Shown piece after piece: positions 29,527 through 38,886 of a stretch of DNA of 64,000 nucleotides. The notes beneath the pieces were generated by a model. That model made no database searches, was not told the origin of the DNA, and saw only the letters and a list, made by a program, of their open reading frames with translations. The stretch spans positions 1 through 64,000 of the forward strand of contig NZ_AULT01000006.1 of NCBI RefSeq assembly GCF_000422425.1, written 5' to 3'. Every line of letters starts with the position of its first letter. Positions within the stretch are counted from its first letter, which is position 1. Both the position numbers and the translations under genes were made by a program. The stretch is from Oceanospirillum beijerinckii DSM 7166 (GTDB lineage: Bacteria; Pseudomonadota; Gammaproteobacteria; Pseudomonadales; Halomonadaceae).

Positions 29527-29736
29527 TTAGACTACTACAATATTCTCTGCCTGAGGGCCTTTCTGGCCTTGAGTTACGGTGAACTCAACAAACTGACCTT
29601 CAATCAGCGTTTTAAATCCAGAGCTTACAATCGCACTGAAGTGGGCAAAAACATCTGGGCCTGAGCTTTGCTCAATAAAACCAAAGCCTTTTGACTCATT
29701 AAACCATTTTACGGTGCCGGTAACTGTATTAGACAT
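29527..29736 (-). CDS. Cold-shock-domain RNA chaperone (CspA family)
   Basis: A 69-residue single cold-shock domain with KGFGFI and DVFAHF motifs, closely similar to the copy at 26.5-26.7 kb (both have GQKGPQAE near the end). It lies 244 bases upstream of the RNase R gene in the same direction. AGGA lies upstream of the ATG. The 880 bases above it hold no other gene on this strand and could include a long leader, as cold-shock genes often have, but I see no diagnostic leader motif. Confidence 0.92.
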   Translation of the reverse strand: MSNTVTGTVKWFNESKGFGFIEQSSGPDVFAHFSAIVSSGFKTLIEGQFVEFTVTQGQKGPQAENIVVV

Positions 29737-30060
29737 ATGATAATATCCTGTAGACCAAATATAGGTGTGCCTTCATGAGGCATGAACAGCGGAAAAAACT
29801 GACTAAAATTTAGAAACTACAGGACGAGGAACTATGTATAGAAGCAACGAAATGGAGGATGTAAAAATAAGACTTTCTTTTAAGCTTTATCCACTCTATA
29901 TCTGCCAAAACGTAAAGTCAATGTAAAAATAATTATTTTTATTGAGGCAGCCTCATGATACTTGATATCGATGGCTTGCTGTGAATTTGTAGTTCTGTGG
30001 AGTAAGAAGCTGATTAAATTAAGTTTTTGAGTATTCAGGAGTAATGTGAAGCACACTTAG

Positions 30061-30110
30061 GGCAGGGCAGGGCAGGGCAGGGCAGGGCAGGGCAGGGCAG
30101 GGCAGGGCAG
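30061..30110. repeat. Ten perfect copies of the pentanucleotide GGCAG
   Basis: An uninterrupted (GGCAG)10 tract. It is enclosed by a weak inverted repeat, AAGCACACT (about 30049-30057) against AGTGTGAACTT (about 30125-30135). It lies between the divergent csp gene and the ABC transporter operon. Five-base tracts of this length slip easily. Confidence 0.98.
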
Positions 30111-30194
30111 GCTTTTCTGCTTAGTGTGAACTTAATCATAGACTAAGGGTGATAGGACATGATTTAAAAATCAATCATCTTCAATGGTCATGGA

Positions 30195-30300
30195 TATGGA
30201 AGATACTGGTACTACTACTGCTGTTTTGGTTTGTGGTGTAGAGCATTGGTGATTGTTGGATGACCAGATGGCTAAAATCCGTGTAAAAATGAGAGCGGTA
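30195..30300. repeat. Island flank repeat, copy 1
   Basis: Starts near ATACTGGTACTACTACTGC and runs to GGCTAAAATCCGTGTA. It matches the sequences at about 35645-35745 and 49605-49705 at most positions. Unlike those it has no tRNA-like sequence before it. It marks the left end of the ABC transporter segment. The rest of 29737-30619 shows no gene. Confidence 0.7.
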
Positions 30301-30619
30301 GATAATTCTGCTCTGTTTGCATTGATGCCATTTTCAGATCACTTTTAGTTTTAATCTTTTTAGCAGCTTCGTAAACAAAAGCTTTAAGCTGTTTCTTATC
30401 CATATTGTCAATCCGTAGCCATTAGAAACCAAGGATGAGGGGTTGCACAGTGTTATCCATCTGCTTATTGTCCACATCCGTTGAAGCACGTTAAAAATAT
30501 GCCTTCTCTGGCTATTATCTCTGTGAACAGCACCTCTCAAGAGCAAATTCATTATTTTATTTTGATACGTTGTAATATATAATTTCACGCATTTTTTCAT
30601 ACCTTTAAGGAATTGACTG

Positions 30620-32152
30620 ATGCTGAAAACCTTGTCAGCACTTGGCGTAGCCAGTTTAATGCTGCTCTCAGCCCCTAGTATTGCAGAACCGACCCGAGCA
30701 AATACCCTGGCGGTAAAAGGGCAGTTTGAGTTCTCAAGTTTAGACCCCACTCGTAAGGGTTATGTTTACCAACGTATGCAAGTGTTAGAGACGCTGGTCA
30801 ACGTTGATCATCAGGGCAACCTTATTCCAGGTTTGGCTCGTGACTGGCAGGTTGATGCTTCAGGTAAAGTTTGGATATTCACCCTGCAATCCGGCGTACG
30901 TTTTCATGATGGTAGCGAACTGGATGCCGAGGCTGTGGCAAGCAGCCTGAATATTGCTTACAAAAAACCGAGCCTGATGCAGGGTGCGCCCATTACGACC
31001 ATTGAGGCATTAGATAAACAGCGCATTAAAGTCAGCCTATCAAAACCTTACAGCCCTCTACCGGCTATTCTTGCTAATTACTCAACCGCTATTCTGGCAC
31101 CCAGTGCGTTTGATGCAGAAGATAAGGTGGTTGCGGTGATTGGTTCTGGTCCCTTCTCTGCTTATGAAGTGTCTATTCCCCATAAACTGGTGGTTAAGAA
31201 GTTTGATCAGTACTGGGGACAAAAAGCTTCTATTGAATATGCAAGCTATTTAGCTGGCCACCGCGTGGAAAGCCGAGTCTTACAAGCCCGCAGTGGTGAA
31301 GGTCATATCGTATTAGGCATTGATGCTGCTGCGGTACCTGGGCTAAAGCGCATCCCTCATCTTGATATTGTACGCAGCGATCTGCCACGTTCTATGGCAG
31401 TCAAAATGAACCTGGCACACCCTCTATTGGCTGATCAAAAGAGTCGTGAAGCGATGAGCCTGGCTATTGATCGTAAAGGCATCGCCACGGCTATTTTACG
31501 CAGTAAAGAAGCGGCATCAGCTCAGCTGTTACCGTCTTACATGGCGGATTGGTACGTTAATAACGCTTCCGCTGAGCGTAATGTTGAGCAAGCCTCTGCT
31601 TTATTAAAAGCGCAGGGCTGGCAAAAAAATGATGAGGGCTGGTTAGTCAAAGGAGACAAAGCGTTTGAATTGTCCCTGATCACTTACTCCGACCGTCCTG
31701 AACTGGTGAAGGTAGCGACTGCCCTGCAGGATCAGTGGAAGCGTGTGGGCATCAAACTGAATGTTAATATCACTAACTTTACCGAGATTCCATCGGGTCA
31801 TCAGGATGGCTCACTGGAGTTAGCATTGATAGCCCGTAACTACGGCACTATTGCAGATCCTCTGGGTATACTGATCAAGGACTTTGGTAATGCCAAAGGG
31901 GGGGATTGGGGCAGTATGAACTGGTCTAACCCTCAGATTCAGACCACGCTGAACCAGCTGGTACAAGAAAATGATCCAGAGAAATACCATCAGCAGGCAC
32001 AACAAGTGGCAGAGGCGATCTATAAAGATAAGCCGCTGTTACCCATCGCTTACTATGTGCAGCACACCGCTGTGAACAAAAAGGTGAAAGGTTTCCGCTT
32101 TGACCCTTACGAACGTAGTTTGTACCTGAACGAGCTGACCTGGAATAAATAA
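30620..32152 (+). CDS. ABC importer substrate-binding protein, peptide/nickel type
   Basis: A 510-residue periplasmic binding protein of the SBP_bac_5 group. A signal peptide ends near SIAEP, then the family core LVNVDHQGNLIPGLARDW and FHDGSELDAEAV. Dipeptides, nickel or a metal-chelate are possible ligands; the sequence looks nearer the NikA/Cnt side, but I cannot decide. It overlaps the first permease start by one base (TAATG), beginning a tight four-gene operon. An AAGGA ribosome binding site precedes the ATG. Confidence 0.85.
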   Translation: MLKTLSALGVASLMLLSAPSIAEPTRANTLAVKGQFEFSSLDPTRKGYVYQRMQVLETLVNVDHQGNLIPGLARDWQVDASGKVWIFTLQSGVRFHDGSELDAEAVASSLNIAYKKPSLMQGAPITTIEALDKQRIKVSLSKPYSPLPAILANYSTAILAPSAFDAEDKVVAVIGSGPFSAYEVSIPHKLVVKKFDQYWGQKASIEYASYLAGHRVESRVLQARSGEGHIVLGIDAAAVPGLKRIPHLDIVRSDLPRSMAVKMNLAHPLLADQKSREAMSLAIDRKGIATAILRSKEAASAQLLPSYMADWYVNNASAERNVEQASALLKAQGWQKNDEGWLVKGDKAFELSLITYSDRPELVKVATALQDQWKRVGIKLNVNITNFTEIPSGHQDGSLELALIARNYGTIADPLGILIKDFGNAKGGDWGSMNWSNPQIQTTLNQLVQENDPEKYHQQAQQVAEAIYKDKPLLPIAYYVQHTAVNKKVKGFRFDPYERSLYLNELTWNK

Positions 32153-33087
32153 TGCGTGCACTGCTACTAAAACGGGGACTGCAATTGATTGCAGTCGCCT
32201 GGGGTGTGGGTACCCTAACCTTTTTGCTAATGCGCGCGCTTCCCGGCGATATGGCCTACCGTATTGCTGCGGGACGCTATGGTATGGATGCCACAGACAC
32301 CACCTCAGCAGATATTGTTCGGGCTGAGCTGGGTCTGGACCAATCGGCTATCGCAGCCTATGGGCAGTGGTTTATCGATCTGCTGAGTTTAAATCTTGGA
32401 CGCTCCCTCGTTAGTGGCTCTCTGGTGATCGATGAGCTTTGGCATATGTTGGGGCACTCCGTCAGTTTAGCCATAGCAGGTAGCATCTTATCCCTGTTTA
32501 TCGCTGTGCCTATCGGTTTAGCCAGTGCCTGGAAAGGGGGCTGGCTTGATCGTTTGGTGTTATCCGTTTCAACAGCGATGCGAGCGCTGCCTGTATTTGT
32601 GATCGGTTTGTTGATGATCATCCTATTTGCCCTTGAATGGCAGCTGCTGCCAGTGGCTGGATACGACACGGCTTTTCACCTGATTCTCCCTGCTTTGACG
32701 TTAGGCTTAAGTATGGCTGCGGTATCAGCACGAGTTGTTCATGTGGAAGCCAAACGTGTTTTTGGCAGTACCTTTTATGAGTTTGCCCGCACCAAGGGCT
32801 TAACCCATGTACAAGCCTTCCGCCGACACGGAGTGCGTAATATTGCCGTTCCGGTTGTGGCCTTTTTTGGTATTCAACTGATCACCATGATCGAAGGGGT
32901 GGTGATGATTGAATCCTTGTTTTCCTGGCCGGGCATCGGTCACGGTCTGGTTCATGCGATCTTCTCTCGGGATATACCTGTGATTCAGGGCGCAGCCTTG
33001 ATGATGGGGATACTGTTTGTGGTGATGAATACCTTGGTGGATATCGCCTGTTACTACCTTGATCCCCGTGGAGGTCAGTTGCAATGA
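32152..33087 (+). CDS. ABC importer permease 1 (DppB/NikB type)
   Basis: A 311-residue inner-membrane permease with about six spans. The cytoplasmic coupling helix motif (EFARTKGL near residue 205) and the ALPGD N-terminal part are typical of DppB/NikB. It overlaps the binding protein gene by one base and the next permease by four, so translation is coupled. It pairs with the next protein to form the translocation channel. Confidence 0.88.
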   Translation: MRALLLKRGLQLIAVAWGVGTLTFLLMRALPGDMAYRIAAGRYGMDATDTTSADIVRAELGLDQSAIAAYGQWFIDLLSLNLGRSLVSGSLVIDELWHMLGHSVSLAIAGSILSLFIAVPIGLASAWKGGWLDRLVLSVSTAMRALPVFVIGLLMIILFALEWQLLPVAGYDTAFHLILPALTLGLSMAAVSARVVHVEAKRVFGSTFYEFARTKGLTHVQAFRRHGVRNIAVPVVAFFGIQLITMIEGVVMIESLFSWPGIGHGLVHAIFSRDIPVIQGAALMMGILFVVMNTLVDIACYYLDPRGGQLQ

Positions 33088-33878
33088 ACCGATTAAAACT
33101 CAGCCTGTCCCAAAAGATAGGCTTTAGCCTATTACTGGTTTTGGTGCTCTATTCTGCTGGAGCTACCTTCTTACAAGCAGGGGATAGTGCGAGTCAGAAC
33201 CTGAGTCATATCCTCTCTGCGCCAGATGGTCAGTTCTGGTTAGGTACGGATCATTATGGTCGTAATATGTGGCTGCGTTTGGCAGAAGCCCTGCAGCTAT
33301 CTCTGATGATGGCGGTGCTTTGTGTGTTAACCGCGTCTATAACTGGCGTGACTCTGGGGGTGCTGGCAGCCACTCGTGGTCACACTCTGGATCGACTATT
33401 GGATTTTGTGGTCACCCTTATTCTAGCTTTACCAGGGCTTGTGTTAGTGCTGATCTTTGCAGCAATTGCGCCAGGGTCTTTTCTGGTGCTCTATATCGCC
33501 ATCGCACTGATTCAATGGATTGAATACTTCCGGGTGACTCGGGCTATTGTGCAACGTTTAGCGGTGTCTCCAGCGGTACAATCCTCAAAACTGATGGGGT
33601 TTGATAACTGGTATCTGTTTAAACGCCATTACTGGCCGGTGATTGCCCCTCAACTGTTCCCGTTAGCTGCATTTGGCGCGGCCAATGCGGTATTGATGAT
33701 GGCCTCTCTAGGGTTTGTATCTGTGGGTATTCAACCACCTACTGCTGAATTAGGTCAGATGATTGTTGAGCTGTTCCCCTATTACAGCGAAGCACCTTGG
33801 TTATTAGCCCAGCCACTTATCGTATTAGCAATGTTTGTTTTAGCGTGTCACCTCTGTGGTAAAGGAGCAGAGCAATGA
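33084..33878 (+). CDS. ABC importer permease 2 (DppC/NikC type)
   Basis: A 264-residue permease with about six spans and the LGTDHYGRNMWLRL start region of DppC/NikC proteins. The coupling segment around AVQSSKLMGFDNWYLFKRH is present. It overlaps the upstream and downstream genes by four bases each (ATGA). Confidence 0.88.
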   Translation: MNRLKLSLSQKIGFSLLLVLVLYSAGATFLQAGDSASQNLSHILSAPDGQFWLGTDHYGRNMWLRLAEALQLSLMMAVLCVLTASITGVTLGVLAATRGHTLDRLLDFVVTLILALPGLVLVLIFAAIAPGSFLVLYIAIALIQWIEYFRVTRAIVQRLAVSPAVQSSKLMGFDNWYLFKRHYWPVIAPQLFPLAAFGAANAVLMMASLGFVSVGIQPPTAELGQMIVELFPYYSEAPWLLAQPLIVLAMFVLACHLCGKGAEQ

Positions 33879-35263
33879 ATCTGATCACTACCCATGAGCT
33901 AGCGGTATATGCCGGTGAAACACAGCTGCTGCAGCCGATGAGCCTGACGCTATCAGCAGGTGAACGCTTAACAATTTTAGGTCAAACCGGCTCAGGTAAG
34001 AGCTTATTAGCGCAGGCTATTATGGGCAATCTACCTTCAAGCCTACGTTGTACCGGTCAGGTGGAGCTGTTTGGCGAGACCGTTGAGGAACGCTTTCGAC
34101 CTGCATTATGGGGTAATAAGTTAAGTTTGTTACCTCAGGAACCTTGGAACGCTCTATCACCTCTGATGAAAGTCGGAAACCAGTTGGTAGAAACCTACCG
34201 TTGGGTTGCGGGGCAAAAGAAAGCACAGGCTCAAGCCAATGCTGAACAGGTGCTAACGGATTATGGGCTAGCGAGCAGTGATCATAAACGTGTCGATGAA
34301 CTCTCCGGTGGTATGGCGCAGCGTGTAGCTATCGCTTGTGCTATGGCAGGTGGTGCCCCTGTTTTACTGGCGGATGAACCGACCAAGGGTCTGGATGTTT
34401 CTCGCCGTGATCAGGTGGTACAGCTATTGCTCAAACAATCCGACCAAGGCGCGCTGGTCACCATCACCCATGATGTAGCGGTAGCCCGTCAGATTGGTGG
34501 TCGAGTAATGGTGATGAAGCAGGGAGTGCTAGTGGAAGATGGGCAGGCCGAAGAGGTTCTTAATACGCCACAACACCCCTATACCCAATCCCTTATTGAA
34601 GCTGATCCGGTACGTTGGCCTAAAGGATCAGAGACTCACTTTGCTGAACAGGGAGATGCTCTGATCCAGGTGAATCAACTGGCGATTGGACGGGGCAATA
34701 CCATTCTAGTCTCTGACCTTAATTTCACTGTTCATACCGGTGAAGTGATCGGTGTTGTCGGTGATAGCGGCTGCGGAAAAAGTACTCTTGGGGATACGTT
34801 ACTGAACCTTACGCCTGCTATGGCGGGTAGGGTTGAGCGTTTCTCCAGTGCAGATCAATACCGTTGGCAGAAGCTTTATCAAGACCCTACGGCTGCGGTG
34901 AGTCATGCGGTATCTCTACGTACCCTGTTAATGGATATGGTCTCATTACATAAGGTGGATACTGATCGTATTGAGCCCTTAATGGCACGTTTAGGGCTGG
35001 ATGACGACCTCTTAAACCGAACGGCTAGTCAAATCTCGGGAGGCGAGCTACAGCGCTTCTGTATGTTAAGAGTACTGTTACTGGATCCGGTGTTTCTTTT
35101 TGCAGATGAACCCACCTCTCGCTTGGATCCCATTACGACACGGGAAGTCAGTCAGCTATTAGTGGATGCGGCAAAGGAACAAGGGTGTGCTGTGATGCTG
35201 GTCAGCCATGATCCAGCTTTGATTGAAAAACGTTGTGATCGAGTAATTCAGCTAACAACGTGA
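33875..35263 (+). CDS. ABC importer fused double ATPase (DppD-DppF / NikD-NikE type)
   Basis: A 462-residue protein with two nucleotide-binding domains in one chain. First: Walker A GQTGSGKS, signature LSGGMAQRVA, Walker B LLADEPT. Second (from about residue 265): Walker A GDSGCGKS, signature ISGGELQRF, Walker B FADEPTS. Most relatives use two separate genes. It ends the operon, with a long hairpin following at 35275-35325. Confidence 0.88.
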   Translation: MNLITTHELAVYAGETQLLQPMSLTLSAGERLTILGQTGSGKSLLAQAIMGNLPSSLRCTGQVELFGETVEERFRPALWGNKLSLLPQEPWNALSPLMKVGNQLVETYRWVAGQKKAQAQANAEQVLTDYGLASSDHKRVDELSGGMAQRVAIACAMAGGAPVLLADEPTKGLDVSRRDQVVQLLLKQSDQGALVTITHDVAVARQIGGRVMVMKQGVLVEDGQAEEVLNTPQHPYTQSLIEADPVRWPKGSETHFAEQGDALIQVNQLAIGRGNTILVSDLNFTVHTGEVIGVVGDSGCGKSTLGDTLLNLTPAMAGRVERFSSADQYRWQKLYQDPTAAVSHAVSLRTLLMDMVSLHKVDTDRIEPLMARLGLDDDLLNRTASQISGGELQRFCMLRVLLLDPVFLFADEPTSRLDPITTREVSQLLVDAAKEQGCAVMLVSHDPALIEKRCDRVIQLTT

Positions 35264-35274
35264 TCCCCCTTATT

Positions 35275-35325
35275 CCCCTGGCATTCCCAGAGGATTCCCA
35301 GAGGATTCCCTGGGAATGTCAGGGG
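35275..35325 (+). terminator. Long hairpin after the ABC operon
   Basis: CCCCTGGCATTCCCAG (35275-35290) pairs with CTGGGAATGTCAGGGG (35310-35325), 16 pairs with one G-T. The loop repeats AGGATTCCC. No long T-run follows. Confidence 0.65.
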
Positions 35326-35335
35326 AGTAGGGTTT

Positions 35336-35462
35336 CATCGTCATGAAGTATATTGTCATTGATCTCAAGGTTTCTGGCCGCTTCAGCCGTTTTATAGTCC
35401 TGTTCAAGGCCCCGTGAAATGGCAGCCAGTTTAAATTATTTGGTGTAGTTTTTTCGGGTCAT
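35336..35462 (-). pseudogene. Remnant of an IS3-family orfA transposase gene
   Basis: The minus strand reads MTRKNYTK, then a stop, then FKLAAIS and LEQDYKTAEAARNLEIND. This matches the start of IS3-family OrfA (helix-turn-helix part), where the stop replaces a glutamate codon. The copy breaks off after about 42 codons. A ribosome-binding AGAGA precedes the ATG at 35462. It is non-functional debris at the end of the ABC segment. Confidence 0.75.
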
Positions 35463-35553
35463 TATTTTCTCTCCAGTTCATGGAATTATCTTTAACTGAA
35501 CTGGTTGTATCCATTAGACCACCTCAAATGTGCTGGCTTTTGTTAGGAATATG

Positions 35554-35609
35554 ATGGTAACAGTGGCCGGACTCGAACCGGCACGCCCGCAAAGGCAACG
35601 GATTTTGAA
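35554..35609 (-). other. tRNA-Leu 3' fragment (att-like), copy 1
   Basis: Minus-strand sequence from TTCAAAATCC through the variable arm and T arm (GCCGGTTCGAGTCCGGC) to the acceptor end and ACCA. The anticodon loop fits leucine CAA. The 5' half of the tRNA is absent, so it is not a working gene. Near-identical to 49513-49567. Such fragments are the usual mark of integration into a tRNA 3' end. Confidence 0.8.
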
Positions 35610-35644
35610 CTCTTAGAAGGATGGTTGTTATCGTTGGTAACTCT

Positions 35645-35745
35645 TTGAATATGCTGGTATTGCTGCTGTTTCTGTATTGGTTTGTATTGTATAGCTTTGG
35701 TTGATTATAGGATCGTCAAATGACTAAAAATTGCATAAAATATTC
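35645..35745. repeat. Island flank repeat, copy 2
   Basis: Follows the tRNA fragment, from GTTGGTAACTCTTTGAATATGCTGG on. It matches copy 3 (49605-49705) from the TTGGTAACTCTTTGAATAT stretch onward and copy 1 more loosely. The rest of 35463-35766 shows no gene. Confidence 0.7.
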
Positions 35746-35766
35746 CGGTACAGCTTTATTATATGA

Positions 35767-37161
35767 TTATGCTGGTACAGAGAGCTGCTCCTCTGTGTTG
35801 AGGGTAATGATAAATTTCACACCTTGTTGCAGAGTGCTATGACACTCAATCTCTCCTCTGAGGCGTTGGGTCACCAGATTATACGTAATGGACATCCCCA
35901 GGCCCGGTCCCCCCTGTATTCCGCGTCGGGTGGTGAAGAAAGGGTCAAAGACATGCTTGACCTGATCCTCATCCATGCCTTTCCCCCTATCTTGATAACA
36001 CAGATAGATTTTTTGCTGTCCACTGGTGACGCTTATCTCAATATTGCCACGTTCTGTAGTGTCATAACCATGACTTACAGTATTGGACAGTAAGCTCTTC
36101 AGTACCTGAGAGAGAGCGTTGGTATCAATATTTATCATTAAGGACTGAGGACAGTTCAGCTGTACATTCATGTACTCAAGCATATCGCTTACATTATCTA
36201 GCTGTATTTCTATAAATTGTTTGATATCGATAGACTCTCGGGACTCACTCCACTGACTAACAGCCAGTTTTTTAAAGAGCCGGACTTGTTGATCTGCAGT
36301 ACGAAGGCTATTCAATACAAGGCTAATGGCCTCATTGGAGTGAAGGAAAAAATCCTCCAGTGCTGAATGGGTTAATGCTTTTTCTTTAAGCTTTACCTGC
36401 ATATCTTCGAGCTGCTCTTGAATAAATGAGGTACTGGTTACGCAGATTCCCAGCGGGGTATTTAGCTCGTGGGCGACGCCGGAAACTAGTCCACCAAGCG
36501 CGGCCATTTTCTCACTTTCCACTAAACGTTCATGGGCAGTTTCCAGTGCAATAAGAGATTCTTTAAGCTCCTTAGTACGTTCCGCAACACGATCTTCGAG
36601 CAAGGCATGGGCCTGGTTTAATTCCTCTAGCTTTTGCTGTAATAGCTGGTTGGTATCAGCAAGTTGCTGGGTTCTTTCCTGTACTTGAGCTTCCAGTTGA
36701 GAGTTAAGTTCATGCACACGGGCTTCTGCATCACGTCTACTGATAACCTCTCTCTCAAGGGCTAAGTTTTTTTCAGCAAGCAGAGCAGGGGAGGGTAATG
36801 CAACTAGCTTGGGGATTAATGGCCAAAGCCAGATAGCGGCCACAATAGAAGTGACTGCAGTGATAACCATAATAACCGTTTCAATACCGTAGTCTGGAAA
36901 CCAGTGTGTCCAGATGCCCATCAGGTGTGAACTACCGCAGGCGATAAAAATCAGCGATCCATAGAGTACAAAAAAAGGACGATAAGGTATGTCTTGTCTT
37001 AAACTTAAAAATCTGACCACTCCTGCTGCTGTGGCAAAGTAAGCAATAGCAGTAAGAAGGCCGGCAGTGGCTCGTGTATAGAGGATATCAGCTTGCCAAA
37101 GTATACACATACCGTGGGGCATAAACCCCTGTGTATCAAAGAAGCTCTGGACAATGTCCAT
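35767..37161 (-). CDS. Histidine kinase with an ethylene-receptor-like membrane domain
   Basis: A 464-residue kinase. Residues ~14-120 form three membrane spans that look like the ethylene-binding domain of plant ETR1 and its bacterial relatives: PHGMCILW, LLTAIAYF, CGSSHLMGIWT. Tyr41, Cys75 and His79 match ETR1 Tyr32, Cys65 and His69; the last two are the copper ligands. However the conserved Asp (ETR1 Asp25) is Gly34, and the IP after the Tyr is changed to TA. A long coiled coil (~125-220) leads to HisKA with His231 (GVAHELNTP) and a full HATPase (FDPFFTTR, GGPGLGMSI). No receiver domain. AGGAG precedes the start. A hairpin separates it from the chemoreceptor gene upstream. Confidence 0.85.
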   Translation of the reverse strand: MDIVQSFFDTQGFMPHGMCILWQADILYTRATAGLLTAIAYFATAAGVVRFLSLRQDIPYRPFFVLYGSLIFIACGSSHLMGIWTHWFPDYGIETVIMVITAVTSIVAAIWLWPLIPKLVALPSPALLAEKNLALEREVISRRDAEARVHELNSQLEAQVQERTQQLADTNQLLQQKLEELNQAHALLEDRVAERTKELKESLIALETAHERLVESEKMAALGGLVSGVAHELNTPLGICVTSTSFIQEQLEDMQVKLKEKALTHSALEDFFLHSNEAISLVLNSLRTADQQVRLFKKLAVSQWSESRESIDIKQFIEIQLDNVSDMLEYMNVQLNCPQSLMINIDTNALSQVLKSLLSNTVSHGYDTTERGNIEISVTSGQQKIYLCYQDRGKGMDEDQVKHVFDPFFTTRRGIQGGPGLGMSITYNLVTQRLRGEIECHSTLQQGVKFIITLNTEEQLSVPA

Positions 37162-37238
37162 AGGGATTCTCCTGCAAGTGCCGGGCTAAGGCTGGTTCAG
37201 TATTTTATCGGGGTATAAGCACTCCAACAAAAGTTTCT

Positions 37239-37277
37239 CTTGAACAAAATGCTGAAGAAATAAGCATTTTGTTCAAG
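37239..37277 (-). terminator. Hairpin between the chemoreceptor and kinase genes
   Basis: A perfect 15-bp stem, CTTGAACAAAATGCT (37239-37253) with its complement at 37263-37277, loop of nine bases. Confidence 0.65.
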
Positions 37278-37308
37278 AATGGCGGAAATACTTTTGTTTA
37301 AGTGGACA

Positions 37309-38874
37309 TCACTGTAGCTGGAATTTCTGCAGTAACTCTTCCATCTCCTTCGCAAGCTGCTCTAGCTCACTGGCTTGTTGGGCTGCATTGGCGGATTCAT
37401 CAAGAAAGACCTCTGAAACAAAGCGGATCTTTTCGGTATTACTGCTGATATCGTCTGTTGTGATAGACTGTTGCTCTGCTGCGGTAGCGATCTGTTCTGA
37501 CATCGCATTAATCTGTTTAATAGCGCTGGCAATTTCATCGAAATTGTTCCGTGTAGCTAAGGCGTCATCAACACTCGCTTCGACCAAGCTGTGGCAGCCC
37601 TGCATGGTTTCAACTGCGGTGGTGAGGGTCGATTTAAAGCTGCTGATCATGGCGGATATCTCTTCCGTAGAAGCATGGGTACGTTGTGACAACATGCGGA
37701 CTTCATCGGCCACAACTGCAAAACCTCGTCCCTGCTCTCCTGCCCTTGCGGCTTCAATGGCGGCGTTTAATGCCAGTAGGTTGGTTTGTTCTGAAATTCC
37801 CCGGATTGTGGCAACAATAGAGCTCATGCCTTCACTGCCTTTTTCTAACTCAGAGATAATTTCAGAGGTTTTATTCACCCGATCTGCTAACTCGGAAATG
37901 GAATGCTGAAAATTATCCGCAATAGTTTGTCCGTGGCCGATAGTCGTGACAGTATTGCGTGATGCCTCTGCGGTTTGCTCAACATTTTCTGCGATCTCTT
38001 TGGTAGTGCCTGCCATCTCTGTTACCGCACTAGCTACAATAGATATCTCATCCTGCTGTTCTTTTGCCTGGTTTTGCCGATCCAATGCCGCTTTTGAACC
38101 CTTATTGGAGCTGGAGGCTATGGTTTGGGTTACACTTTTCATGGTATTCAGTGTCTTGTGCATACGCTCAAGGAAACTATTGATATTCATAGTGAGGCTG
38201 GAAGAGGCATCCTGGCTGATACGAGCGGTCATATCGCCATCAGCAGCCTGATTAATCGCACCGATAACCGATCTGGACTCTAAGAAGCGTTTATTACCTT
38301 CATAAATATAATAAGTCGCTACGACTAGGGCCATGACTGCGATCACCAGGTGGTAGGCCAGAGGAGCTAGTAATCCCCATTCCGTACCCTGTCCCCAGGA
38401 GAAGATAATCAGAGGATCACCAAAGGCAGATACGCCGGCATACTGGCAGTAGGTTAAACCAAAGTGATGGATCACTGTTAACACCGTCAAGACTAACAGT
38501 GGAGTGATATCCTTATAGCGGATCATGATTGTAATGTTCAGAAAGAAAATAAAATGCCCTTCACCCAGGCCATTGGCTTGCTGAACAGATATAGCCAGTA
38601 GAGCGGTGAGTGCTGTTGGCATAATCACCCTGCATAACAGTGTGCCTGCAAACAGCTTGTAGGCCAGAAGACTGACACCGCCAATCAGCAAGCCGCCGAT
38701 AATACCTAGAGTAAAGTAGCCGTTATGCCAGGATGTCACAAAAGCCACTACTATGCAGAATGCTAGGATAGTAAAGAGAAGAATTTGATCCGCTTTTTTA
38801 AAATCTTCACCTAATGCTTCCTGTACATAAGGGGCTAGTGAGCGACCGTAAGGCATGAATAATGTGTTGATCAT
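37309..38874 (-). CDS. Methyl-accepting chemotaxis protein with a multi-span sensor domain
   Basis: A 521-residue chemoreceptor. The N-terminal ~200 residues are six or so membrane spans with no large periplasmic domain, including a [11 protein letters not shown] stretch with paired histidines. A HAMP-like linker follows (GDMTARI), then a long signalling coiled coil whose tip is the conserved [19 protein letters not shown], which contacts CheA and CheW. Sensing is thus likely within or at the membrane. It starts 12 bases after the SCO gene stop, so the two are an operon. Confidence 0.88.
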   Translation of the reverse strand: MINTLFMPYGRSLAPYVQEALGEDFKKADQILLFTILAFCIVVAFVTSWHNGYFTLGIIGGLLIGGVSLLAYKLFAGTLLCRVIMPTALTALLAISVQQANGLGEGHFIFFLNITIMIRYKDITPLLVLTVLTVIHHFGLTYCQYAGVSAFGDPLIIFSWGQGTEWGLLAPLAYHLVIAVMALVVATYYIYEGNKRFLESRSVIGAINQAADGDMTARISQDASSSLTMNINSFLERMHKTLNTMKSVTQTIASSSNKGSKAALDRQNQAKEQQDEISIVASAVTEMAGTTKEIAENVEQTAEASRNTVTTIGHGQTIADNFQHSISELADRVNKTSEIISELEKGSEGMSSIVATIRGISEQTNLLALNAAIEAARAGEQGRGFAVVADEVRMLSQRTHASTEEISAMISSFKSTLTTAVETMQGCHSLVEASVDDALATRNNFDEIASAIKQINAMSEQIATAAEQQSITTDDISSNTEKIRFVSEVFLDESANAAQQASELEQLAKEMEELLQKFQLQ

Positions 38875-38886
38875 GTTGTCATCCCG

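Noticed and set aside
30334-30750. 138-residue minus-strand reading frame
   Set aside because: It overlaps the start and signal peptide of the binding-protein gene, shows no domain and has a low-complexity end; treated as a shadow.
36780-37161. A working ethylene receptor
   Set aside because: The conserved Asp and Pro of the binding site are replaced, so ethylene binding should not be assumed; only the fold and the Cys/His pair are supported.
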